From assembly GCA_902590395.1 (NCBI GenBank), contig CACIWQ010000002.1, positions 1 to 64,000 of the forward strand: DNA of 64,000 nt, in the 5' to 3' direction. Numbering within the stretch: position 1 is the stretch's first letter; each line of letters starts with the position of its first letter. Under the pieces are notes generated by a model. It worked only from the letters and a program-made list of their open reading frames with translations, was not told the DNA's origin and searched no databases. This stretch comes from an uncultured Pelagibacteraceae bacterium. Lineage in GTDB: Bacteria; Pseudomonadota; Alphaproteobacteria; Pelagibacterales; Pelagibacteraceae. Below, in pieces: positions 17,138-24,806 of this stretch. The position numbers and the translations under genes are program-made.

Positions 17138-17455
17138 ATGGCAGAAGAAAAAACATCAATACTTTTATCTGACGTGTCCGTAGAAGGAGATCTGGTAGAA
17201 AAAGACAAGATCATTTTGGATGCTAAAGTTAGTGGAGATATAAAAGCAGATGAAATTGAGACACATTCGAAGTCAAATATTAAAGGTAATATTTCTTCAA
17301 AAAAAGCTGATCTAGGTGGAAAAGTTGTAGGGAACGTTAATTCTGACAAAATTAATATTAAAAAAACTGCTGAAATAAATGGCGTTCTTAATCAAAAAAC
17401 TTTGTCGATCGAAGAAGGTGCTGTTTTAAAAATAAAAACAGAAACTTATAAATAA
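17138..17455 (+). CDS. Bactofilin-family polymer-forming protein
   Basis: Bactofilins form cytoskeletal beta-helix filaments. The 105-residue protein, starting at ATG 17138 (MAEEKTSILLSD), shows the rung-like repeat of hydrophobic-x-Gly turns: VEGDLVEKDKIILDAKVSGDIKADEIE, SNIKGNISSKKADLGGKVVGNVNSDKINI, AEINGVLNQKTLSIEEG. TAGGAATT at 17128-17135 is a plausible ribosome site. An upstream in-frame TTG at 17123 is not favoured. It sits divergent from the iron operon and stands alone; the convergent LysR gene follows 3 bases later. Confidence 0.8.
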   Translation: MAEEKTSILLSDVSVEGDLVEKDKIILDAKVSGDIKADEIETHSKSNIKGNISSKKADLGGKVVGNVNSDKINIKKTAEINGVLNQKTLSIEEGAVLKIKTETYK

Positions 17456-17458
17456 TAT

Positions 17459-18349
17459 TTAAAATTCCCATTTACTTACTTTGCTGTAAAGAAAATTTCT
17501 AAAAGCCACTAATCTAGCAACATTTTTAAGAGATTGGGGATAAACAAAGTGAGCTTCGGTTTTAGGTCCTTCTATTTTCGGAAGCACTCTAACTATATTC
17601 GGTACAGATACCGTAATATAATCTGGAAGTGCCGCGAGACCAACTCCACTCTGTACAGCAAGCAATAAACCATAAACACTGTTTACTTTCATTATTGGTT
17701 TCATTTTTTTGTTATCCTTTGATCCCAACTTTAAAGCCCAATCGGGATTAAAAACAGGGGAAGGGGTTCCTCTACCATAAGTAATAAATTTATGCTTTTT
17801 TAAATCAGCTATATTTTTTGGATGACCATATTCTTCAAGGTATTTTGTAGATCCATATATATGATAATTAATATCAATTAATTTTTTTTGTATATAATTT
17901 AATTGTTTGGGTCTACGCATCCATATTCCAATATCTGCTTGCCGAGTACTTAGATCTAACTCTTTATCATCAAAAATTAATTCTATTTCTATTCCTGGAT
18001 TAAGTTTCATAAATTCCTGAATCCTGGGAGTTAACCAAGTTGTTCCAAAACTAACCACAGTTGTTACAGTTAATTTACCACTAGGAGTATTTTTTTTATC
18101 TATTAGTGTAGATTCAACATCTTTTAATTTTGAAATTACCTCATGAGCTGTTTTATACAAATATTCTCCATTTTCAGTTAGAGAAAGCCCTCTCGCGTGT
18201 CTTTCAAATAATTGAGTTTTAAGATCCTGTTCTAAGGATTGTATTTGTCTACTAATTGCTGATTGACTTAAATTTAATACTTCAGTTGCTCTTGTAAAAT
18301 TTCCAGCAGCCGCAACTGCATGAAATACTTTTAATTTATCCCAGTCCAT
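17459..18349 (-). CDS. LysR-family transcriptional regulator
   Basis: Standard LysR architecture in 296 residues: N-terminal winged HTH (AVAAAGNFTRATEVLNLSQSAISRQIQSLEQDLKTQLFER, residues 9-50) and a periplasmic-binding-like effector domain starting near residue 90 (GKLTVTTVVSFGTTWLTPRI). It follows the acuI-like gene by 6 bases on the same strand, so it is probably co-transcribed with it and may regulate that gene or another. Effector unknown; acrylate or a DMSP breakdown product is a guess from context only. Confidence 0.9.
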   Translation of the reverse strand: MDWDKLKVFHAVAAAGNFTRATEVLNLSQSAISRQIQSLEQDLKTQLFERHARGLSLTENGEYLYKTAHEVISKLKDVESTLIDKKNTPSGKLTVTTVVSFGTTWLTPRIQEFMKLNPGIEIELIFDDKELDLSTRQADIGIWMRRPKQLNYIQKKLIDINYHIYGSTKYLEEYGHPKNIADLKKHKFITYGRGTPSPVFNPDWALKLGSKDNKKMKPIMKVNSVYGLLLAVQSGVGLAALPDYITVSVPNIVRVLPKIEGPKTEAHFVYPQSLKNVARLVAFRNFLYSKVSKWEF

Positions 18350-18355
18350 ACTTTT

Positions 18356-19357
18356 TTATTTATTTACATCTACTAAAATTTTATTTGATAACTTTCCATC
18401 TAGTATTTTTGGAAAAATACTCAGTAACTCTGTTAAACTAACGGTCTTGATTGACTTCTCTAAAACATCAAAATTAATTAGTTTGGGTATTTCTTCCCAA
18501 ATAAATTCTTTTCTTTTCTTGCTAATTGCTACTGAATCCACTCCCCATAGTTTAATACCTCTTAAAATAAAGGGAATTACTGATGTATTTAGCTTATTTC
18601 CGCTAGCATTTCCGCAGGCCGCAATTATTCCAGAATGTTTTGTTTGAGATATTGCATTTGCCAAAATATTTCCACCTACAGTATCCACTACACCATCCCA
18701 TAATCCTTTGCCAAGCAGTTTTGGTTCGATCTCTAATTCTTTTCGATCAATTATATTTTTTGCACCAAGCTCTTTTAAAAAATTAGTTTGTTCAATTTTT
18801 CCTGTGACAGCTGTAACATTGCACCCTAACTTTGACAAAGCCATAACAGCAACACTTCCTACTCCGCCTGTAGCGCCAGTTACTAAAACTTCATTAACTT
18901 TTTCCCCTAACAAAATCTCTTCTCTTGCTTTAACTGAAAATGCACACAGCACTGCTGTAAATCCAGCAGTACCTAACATCATTGCTTGTCTTGTGCTAAT
19001 ATTTTTAGGTTTTTTTATTACAAATTCTTTTTTCACTTTTGCGTATTGTGAGTAGCCGCCATGATATAGTTCGCCAACCCTAGATCCATTTACTATAATT
19101 TGATCACCCTTTTTATAATTATCGTCATTGCTTTCCTCAATTGTTCCGGAAAAGTCTATACCTGGTATTCTTGGATATTCCTTTACTAATTTACCTCCAT
19201 TTTTTAAGATCATGGCGTCTTTGAAGTTTAAATCAGAATAATCAATTTTTATTAAGATATCTCCTGCGTTTAAAAAACTTTTATCTAAGCTTTTTATTTC
19301 TCTGGTAAATTGATCTCCAGATTGATTTAGTACTATTGCTTTGAATTTGTCACCCAT
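18356..19357 (-). CDS. acuI: Acrylyl-CoA reductase / YhdH-type medium-chain dehydrogenase
   Basis: A 333-residue zinc-free MDR-family oxidoreductase. FKAIVLNQ at the N-terminus, GIDFSGTI, TAGFTA followed by a TGATGGVGSVAVMALSKLG NADPH loop (near residue 155) and the absence of zinc cysteine ligands fit the YhdH/AcuI group, which reduces acryloyl-CoA to propionyl-CoA with NADPH, detoxifying acrylate formed from DMSP. The start ATG is 30 bases after folE stops. Same-strand LysR gene follows. Distinguishing AcuI from a general quinone reductase needs biochemistry, so the symbol is tentative. Confidence 0.75.
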   Translation of the reverse strand: MGDKFKAIVLNQSGDQFTREIKSLDKSFLNAGDILIKIDYSDLNFKDAMILKNGGKLVKEYPRIPGIDFSGTIEESNDDNYKKGDQIIVNGSRVGELYHGGYSQYAKVKKEFVIKKPKNISTRQAMMLGTAGFTAVLCAFSVKAREEILLGEKVNEVLVTGATGGVGSVAVMALSKLGCNVTAVTGKIEQTNFLKELGAKNIIDRKELEIEPKLLGKGLWDGVVDTVGGNILANAISQTKHSGIIAACGNASGNKLNTSVIPFILRGIKLWGVDSVAISKKRKEFIWEEIPKLINFDVLEKSIKTVSLTELLSIFPKILDGKLSNKILVDVNK

Positions 19358-19387
19358 TTAAAAACTTTGAATAATTATTAATAAAAT

Positions 19388-19996
19388 TTAATCTTTATTA
19401 ATATATCGCAGGTAACGATTTTGGAAACTTAAATCGTCCTTGAATGCTCCAAGAAAATAATTGGTTATAGTTGTAGCATTTTCTTTTTTAATTCCTCTAT
19501 CAGTCATACACTGATGTGTAGCATCAATAGTTACAGCAACACCTCTTGGTTGTAAAACATCCATAATTGTTTTTGCAATTTGCATTGTTAAACGTTCTTG
19601 AGTTTGTAGTCTCTTGGCATAAACCTCTGCAACCCTTGCTAATTTGCTCAAACCAACAACTTTTTGTTTGGGTATATAGGCCACATGAACGACTCCTACA
19701 ATTGGGGCCATGTGATGTTCGCAATGACTTCTAATACTAATATTTTTTTCTATGACCATATCGTCATATCCTTCTACTTCTGTGAAGGTTTTTTTTAAAA
19801 GATTTCTTGGATCTTCTTTGTATCCCTTAAAATATTCTTTAAAAGCCTTAACCACTCTTGATGGTGTTGATTTTAAACCTTCGCGATCCGGATTTTCACC
19901 AACCCATTCTATGACTGTTCTTATAGCTTCTTCAGCTTTTTCGTCAGAAATTTGCCCTTTTTGTCTTAACTGATCTGTGTCTTTTACTAATTTCAT
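19388..19996 (-). CDS. folE: GTP cyclohydrolase I
   Basis: First enzyme of folate (dihydroneopterin) synthesis. The zinc and catalytic motif SIRSHCEHHMAPIVG is in the middle (near residue 88), followed by VVGLSKLARVAEVYAKRLQTQERLTMQIA and ATHQCMTDRGIKKENATTIT with the second zinc cysteine. Length 202 matches the family. Divergent from hisI across 46 bases, so the two promoters share that gap. Folate supply is relevant because much of this window depends on THF-linked one-carbon chemistry. Confidence 0.96.
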   Translation of the reverse strand: MKLVKDTDQLRQKGQISDEKAEEAIRTVIEWVGENPDREGLKSTPSRVVKAFKEYFKGYKEDPRNLLKKTFTEVEGYDDMVIEKNISIRSHCEHHMAPIVGVVHVAYIPKQKVVGLSKLARVAEVYAKRLQTQERLTMQIAKTIMDVLQPRGVAVTIDATHQCMTDRGIKKENATTITNYFLGAFKDDLSFQNRYLRYINKD

Positions 19997-20042
19997 ATTA
20001 TTAACTTAATTATTATTTTAAATACTATATATAATGTAATTT

Positions 20043-20510
20043 ATGTTTAAAAAAAGAAATAATATTCAAGAAGTAGAAGAAGGCAAGTTTTTAGCACCTA
20101 AATTTGATGAAAATGGGCTAATTCCTGTTGTTACTACAGATTATCAAAATGGTGGCATTTTGATGCACGGATACATGAATAGAGAGGCCTTGCAGAAAAC
20201 AATTGAAACCAAAGAAGCTCACTATTGGAGTCGTTCAAGAGAAAAATTATGGCGCAAGGGTGAGGTAAGTGGATTTGTTCAAAAAGTAAAAGAAATTAGA
20301 ATAGATGATGATCAGGACTCGATTTGGATATCGGTTGATATTGGAAACGGAGCTAGTTGTCATGTAGGTTATAGATCGTGTTTTTATCGATCAATACCTT
20401 TGGGTGAGAATAAAAACAAGAAAGAACTGGAAATGGAATTTAAAGAAAATAAGAAAATCTTTGACCCAAAAAAAATTTACAAAAAAGAACCTAACCCTAC
20501 AAAATTATAA
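20043..20510 (+). CDS. hisI: Phosphoribosyl-AMP cyclohydrolase
   Basis: Third step of histidine synthesis: opens the adenine ring of PR-AMP. The motifs MHGYMNREALQKTIETKEAHYWSRSREKLWRKGE (substrate and Mg site) and CHVGYRSCFYR (zinc cysteines) are clear. The zinc site aspartates appear in RIDDDQDSIWISVD. At 155 residues it has a short Lys-rich C-terminal extension and no HisE domain, so HisE must be elsewhere. Its stop shares a base with the start of the DUF2237 gene (TAATG). Confidence 0.95.
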   Translation: MFKKRNNIQEVEEGKFLAPKFDENGLIPVVTTDYQNGGILMHGYMNREALQKTIETKEAHYWSRSREKLWRKGEVSGFVQKVKEIRIDDDQDSIWISVDIGNGASCHVGYRSCFYRSIPLGENKNKKELEMEFKENKKIFDPKKIYKKEPNPTKL

Positions 20511-20890
20511 TGAATAAAGAAATAATTCAAAAGAATGTTTTAGGTGAAAAGCTTGAAACTTGTTCTGCCGATCCTTTAACTGGTTGGTTTAGAGACGGTT
20601 GTTGTAATACAGATGAAATTGATCACGGTGTTCATACAGTTTGTGCTAGAGTGACTACAGAATTTTTAGAGTGGGCAAAAAGCGTAGGCAATGATTTAAT
20701 TACTCCACATGATGAATTTGGTTTTCCTGGTTTGAAGGATGGAGATTGTTGGTGTGTATGCGCGGGAACTTATGCTCAATCTATTGAGGAAGGAAAAGCT
20801 TGTAGAATTTATTTGAAAAAAACGAACTTTAAAACTCTTGAAATAATACCGTTAGAAAAATTAAAACAGTATGCAGTAGATTTGTCTTAA
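20510..20890 (+). CDS. DUF2237 family protein
   Basis: A 126-residue soluble protein with the characteristic DUF2237 blocks: NVLGEKLETCSADPLTGWFRDGCC, TDEIDHGVHTVCARVTTEFLEW, GNDLITPHDEFGFPGLKDGDCWCVCAGTY. Several invariant Cys residues (Cys-Cys near residue 28, WCVC near 80) hint at a metal or disulfide, but no function is established for the family. Translationally coupled to hisI by a one-base overlap. Confidence 0.85.
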   Translation: MNKEIIQKNVLGEKLETCSADPLTGWFRDGCCNTDEIDHGVHTVCARVTTEFLEWAKSVGNDLITPHDEFGFPGLKDGDCWCVCAGTYAQSIEEGKACRIYLKKTNFKTLEIIPLEKLKQYAVDLS

Positions 20891-20898
20891 TTAGAAGA

Positions 20899-21462
20899 TT
20901 ACCTAAGCTCTTCCGCTACTTTACCATTACATATAACATCATTACCTTTGACAGGATCAATGACTTTAACATACGCAATAGTGTTCTTTAAAACATAATC
21001 TTTTTCTTCTTCTGACAAAGATAAATTATTCAAAAATACTGAAGTAAAAATCGACTCCATGTCATCATTAGTTAAATATTTATTTCGTTTCTGTGAAATT
21101 AAACCATAGCCATATTTTCCATATAAAAGAACATTTCTTAAAACATTACAGTCAGACATTTTAGGTTTATATTTTTTTTGTGTGTATCTTCTTTTATCCA
21201 TTGTTCCTACTATAGTAATTTTGATTTTAGATTCTTTTTCTAAAAAATCTACTTGTGTGCCTATGGTTTGATATTGAACTCTTAAAGGAACCGCTTGAGA
21301 ACGAAGAAATGAATGTCTTTGAAGTAGTCTTTGTTCAATTTTTAAAAGTATAAAATCCAAATAAGATGTTTTTTTACTTTTTTTTAACTGATCAAAAGTA
21401 TTATCTGCAAAAACAATTTGTGTAAATAATAGAAAAATTGTAGTCAGAATTGTTTTTTTCAT
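20899..21462 (-). CDS. Exported protein of unknown function
   Basis: A 187-residue protein with a signal peptide (MKKTILTTIFLLFTQIVFA, predicted cleavage after the Ala). The mature part is charged, with a region LLKIEQRLLQRHSFLRSQAVPLRVQYQTIGTQVDFLEKE and two Cys (SDCNVLRN; DVICNGKVAEE) that could form a disulfide. It follows ETF-QO by 12 bases on the same strand and is probably its co-transcribed neighbour. It may be a SAR11-specific periplasmic protein; no family recognised. Confidence 0.7.
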   Translation of the reverse strand: MKKTILTTIFLLFTQIVFADNTFDQLKKSKKTSYLDFILLKIEQRLLQRHSFLRSQAVPLRVQYQTIGTQVDFLEKESKIKITIVGTMDKRRYTQKKYKPKMSDCNVLRNVLLYGKYGYGLISQKRNKYLTNDDMESIFTSVFLNNLSLSEEEKDYVLKNTIAYVKVIDPVKGNDVICNGKVAEELR

Positions 21463-21474
21463 TAAGACGATTTG

Positions 21475-23082
21475 TTACATATTTCCATAGCGTGGTCCTC
21501 CCCCGCCTTCTGGTACTACCCATGTAATATTTTGCGAGGGTTCTTTTATATCGCAAGTTTTACAATGTATACAATTTTGTGAATTAATAACAAATTTATC
21601 ATTTTGAATTTCATAAACTCCAACCGGACAATATCTTTGTGCAGGTTCATCATATTTTTTCAAAGTGTAACTTATTGGTAAATTAGTATCTTTTAATTTA
21701 AGATGAACTGGTTGATTGTCAGTGTGATTTGTACCTGTTAAATAAACTGAACTAGTTTTATCAAAAGTAATTTTTCCATCTGGTTTTGGATACTCTATTT
21801 TAAACATTTCAGCAGCTGGCTTTAGAGATACATGATCTGCATGTTTATGTTTTAATGTAAAAGGCATTTTTCCTCTAAACAATATTTGATCTAAACCCGT
21901 AAAAATTATACCTAAAATCAAACCCCAGCTAAAACTTGGTTTAACATTTCTTGCGGCATATAGTTCTTGATAAGCCCAACTTTTTTTAAATTTTTCCTCA
22001 TATAATGATAGATCTTTTTTATTTTTTATTTTTTCAATTATTGTTTCAGCCGCAATAATTCCACTCTTCATTGCCGTGTGTGAACCTTTAATTTTGGGCA
22101 TGTTTAAAGTACCTGCATCACATCCAACTAATAACCCTCCGGGCATATACATTGTGGGAAGACTTTGGATTCCACCTTCAATTAGAGCTCTTGCGCCAAA
22201 AGCAATTCTTTTTCCTCCCTCTAGCATTTTTTTAATATCCTTGTGTGTTTTAAATCTCTGAAACTCATCAAAGGGTGATAAATGAGGGTTTTGATAGTCA
22301 AGACCAATAACATAACCAATATAAATCTGTTTTTTTTCTGCATGATAAACGAAACTTCCTCCGTAAGTTTTGTTATCAAGTGGCCAGCCAGCTGTATGCA
22401 TCACTAACCCCTCTTGATGTTGATTGTCGCTAACTTCCCATATTTCTTTAAAACCTATTCCATATTGCTGAGGGCTTTTTCCTTTATCAAGTTGATATTT
22501 TTTAATTAACTGCTTACCCAAGTGACCTCTACAACCTTCAGCAAAAACAGTTACTTTAGCATGAAGTTCCATACCCTCCTGATAACCTTCTTTTTTGTTC
22601 CCACTTTTATCTAATCCCATATCTAAAGTGGCCACTCCCTTGATAGATCCATCTTCCTTGTAAAGAATTTCGCTAGCTGGAAACCCTGGAAATATTTCTA
22701 CTCCTAATTTTTCTGCTTGCTCAGCCAGCCAGCGGCAAAGATTGGCAAGACTAATAATATAATTTTTATGATTTTTTTGTACAGAAGGTAAGAGCCAGGT
22801 TGGCCAGCTTAAAGATTTATTTTTTCCCAAGAATAAAAACTTTTCTTTAGAAACTTTCGTTTTAACAGGAGCGCCATCCTCTTTCCATTTAGGTAATAAT
22901 TCGTCAAGTGCTTTGGTTTCAAAAACGTTTCCGCTTAAAATATGAGCTCCAACTTCAGATCCTTTTTCTAATATACAAACATTTAAATTCGAATCGAGTT
23001 GTTTTAATTTTATTGCAGTAGATAAACCTGCTGGACCGGCCCCAACAATAACCACATCATATTCCATCGCTTCTCTTGGCAT
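21475..23082 (-). CDS. etfD: Electron transfer flavoprotein-ubiquinone oxidoreductase
   Basis: ETF-QO passes electrons from reduced ETF to ubiquinone at the inner membrane. VVIVGAGPAGLSTAIKL at residues 9-25 is the FAD dinucleotide loop; QSLPTMYMPGGLLVGCDAGTLNMPKIKGSHTAMKSG is the family-specific quinone/FAD block; the C-terminus has the 4Fe-4S ligands NCIHCKTCD and a final GGGGPRYGNM typical of these enzymes. Start is ATG 23080-23082; ATG 23067 (MEYDVVIV) is also possible. It lies downstream of etfBA, completing the path for the dimethylglycine dehydrogenase-like gene. Confidence 0.95.
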   Translation of the reverse strand: MPREAMEYDVVIVGAGPAGLSTAIKLKQLDSNLNVCILEKGSEVGAHILSGNVFETKALDELLPKWKEDGAPVKTKVSKEKFLFLGKNKSLSWPTWLLPSVQKNHKNYIISLANLCRWLAEQAEKLGVEIFPGFPASEILYKEDGSIKGVATLDMGLDKSGNKKEGYQEGMELHAKVTVFAEGCRGHLGKQLIKKYQLDKGKSPQQYGIGFKEIWEVSDNQHQEGLVMHTAGWPLDNKTYGGSFVYHAEKKQIYIGYVIGLDYQNPHLSPFDEFQRFKTHKDIKKMLEGGKRIAFGARALIEGGIQSLPTMYMPGGLLVGCDAGTLNMPKIKGSHTAMKSGIIAAETIIEKIKNKKDLSLYEEKFKKSWAYQELYAARNVKPSFSWGLILGIIFTGLDQILFRGKMPFTLKHKHADHVSLKPAAEMFKIEYPKPDGKITFDKTSSVYLTGTNHTDNQPVHLKLKDTNLPISYTLKKYDEPAQRYCPVGVYEIQNDKFVINSQNCIHCKTCDIKEPSQNITWVVPEGGGGPRYGNM

Positions 23083-23103
23083 ATGATAACTATATCAAAC
23101 TTT

Positions 23104-24057
23104 TTATTTTTGGATAGTATTCAGTTTGTTAAGTTCGTCTAAAAACTGCGGCAATGCTTCGAACAAATCCGCTTCTAATCCGTAATCAGCAATACTAAAA
23201 ATAGGAGCTTCGCCATCTTTGTTAATTGCGACTATAATTTTACTTTCTTTCATTCCAGCTAAATGTTGAATTGCTCCAGAAATACCGACCGCAATATACA
23301 AGTCAGGAACAACAACTTTTCCTGTTTGCCCCACTTGATGATCATTGCTTATGTAGCCAGCATCAACTGCTGCGCGTGACGCTCCCACGGCTGCATTTAA
23401 TTTATCAGCAATAGCATTTATCAGCTTAAAATTTTCTCCACTTTGCATGCCTCTTCCACCTGAAATAACAACTCTTGCTGTTCCGAGTTCTGGTCTTTCT
23501 GACTTAGTTTCTTCTTTTTTAATGAATTTAGAAATATTTGGTACATCTACAGCATCAACCTTTTCAATTACGGCAGATCCTCCTGAGGTAGGTGCTGGAT
23601 CAAAAGATGTAGGTCTTATCGTAATACATTTTTTTTTATCATTGCTTTTGACTGTTGCAAATGCATTTCCTGCATAAATAGGTCTAATAAAAGTATCAGG
23701 ACCATTAATTTTTATTATATCGCTTATTTGAGATGTGTCTAACAAAGCTGCAACTCTTGGCATAAAGTTTTTTCCAAATGTATTTGCTGATGCTACTATA
23801 TGAGAATATTTATCTGCTAATTTTACAACTAATGGAGTCAAATTTTCAGCCAAATAATTTTCATAATTAGTTGAATCAGATTGCAAAACCTTTTTTACTA
23901 ATGGTACTGCAGAAACTTCCTTACAAACATTGTCACATTTGCTGCCAGCTACTAGGACATGTATATCTGTATTAATTTTAGAAACAGCATTAATTGCGTT
24001 CAAAGAAAATGTTTTTAGCTTCAAATTATCATGCTCTGCTATTACTAAAGCGGGCAT
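23104..24057 (-). CDS. etfA: Electron transfer flavoprotein alpha subunit
   Basis: The 317-residue subunit binds FAD. Clear family blocks are ARVVISGGRGMQSGENF, VGASRAAVDAGYISNDHQVGQTGKVV and LYIAVGISGAIQHLAGMKESK.IVAINKD near residues 195-285. Its start shares one base with the etfB stop, ensuring 1:1 synthesis. With EtfB it accepts electrons from flavoprotein dehydrogenases, here most likely the dimethylglycine dehydrogenase-like protein encoded just upstream, as well as acyl-CoA dehydrogenases. Confidence 0.96.
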   Translation of the reverse strand: MPALVIAEHDNLKLKTFSLNAINAVSKINTDIHVLVAGSKCDNVCKEVSAVPLVKKVLQSDSTNYENYLAENLTPLVVKLADKYSHIVASANTFGKNFMPRVAALLDTSQISDIIKINGPDTFIRPIYAGNAFATVKSNDKKKCITIRPTSFDPAPTSGGSAVIEKVDAVDVPNISKFIKKEETKSERPELGTARVVISGGRGMQSGENFKLINAIADKLNAAVGASRAAVDAGYISNDHQVGQTGKVVVPDLYIAVGISGAIQHLAGMKESKIIVAINKDGEAPIFSIADYGLEADLFEALPQFLDELNKLNTIQK

Positions 24058-24806
24058 TAGATTACTTTTGCCTCGTTTTTAAGTTTGCTTACTAACTCTG
24101 CTACATTAGCTACTTTGACTCCACCTTTTCTTTTAGGAGGCTCTTCTACTTTTAACTGCTGAATTCTATTTGAAATATCAACTCCTAAATCTTTAGCAAT
24201 TAATTGTTCAATTGGTTTTTTCTTTGCCTTCATTATGTTGGGAAGGGAAGCATAACGTGGTTCGTTAAGTCTTAAATCGCAAGTAACAATAGCTGGAAGA
24301 TTTATTTCTATGGTTTCTAAACCCTCATCAACTTCTCTGGTTACCTGCATTGATTTATCTTTTAATTCTATTTTTGATGCAAAAGTACCTTGTGGCCAAC
24401 CTAACATTGCGGAAAGCATTTGTCCTGTCTGATTGCAGTCATCATCTATAGCCTGTTTGCCCATAAAAACAATATCAGGTTTTTCTTTTTCGATAACTTT
24501 TTTCAAAAGTTTAGCAACACCTAAAGGCTCAATGTAACTATCTGCTTTCACATGAATTCCTCTATCTGCTCCGACGGCCAAGGCTTTTCTGACAGTTTCT
24601 TGTGCTTTTTCTTCTCCTACAGTAATAGCAATTACTTCTTTTGCTTTACCTGTTTCTTTTAATTTAACCGCTTCCTCAACAGCATTGTCGTCTGGTGGAT
24701 TGGTTGACATTTTAACATTGTCAGTCTGAACACCTGTGCCGTCCTCTTTGACTCTAATTTGAACGTTGTAATCTATAACTCTTTTAACTGCGACTAAAAT
24801 TTTCAT
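24057..24806 (-). CDS. etfB: Electron transfer flavoprotein beta subunit
   Basis: The 249-residue AMP-binding subunit of ETF. It starts [56 protein letters not shown] and the recognition loop [44 protein letters not shown] are present. The Leu in this loop ([12 protein letters not shown]) is the dehydrogenase anchor region. Starts directly after the dimethylglycine dehydrogenase-like gene (no gap), a gene order that ties ETF to methyl-amine oxidation. Confidence 0.96.
   Translation of the reverse strand: MKILVAVKRVIDYNVQIRVKEDGTGVQTDNVKMSTNPPDDNAVEEAVKLKETGKAKEVIAITVGEEKAQETVRKALAVGADRGIHVKADSYIEPLGVAKLLKKVIEKEKPDIVFMGKQAIDDDCNQTGQMLSAMLGWPQGTFASKIELKDKSMQVTREVDEGLETIEINLPAIVTCDLRLNEPRYASLPNIMKAKKKPIEQLIAKDLGVDISNRIQQLKVEEPPKRKGGVKVANVAELVSKLKNEAKVI

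Noticed and set aside
18708..19055. 115-residue plus-strand frame in acuI
   Set aside because: Antisense shadow of a strongly supported gene.
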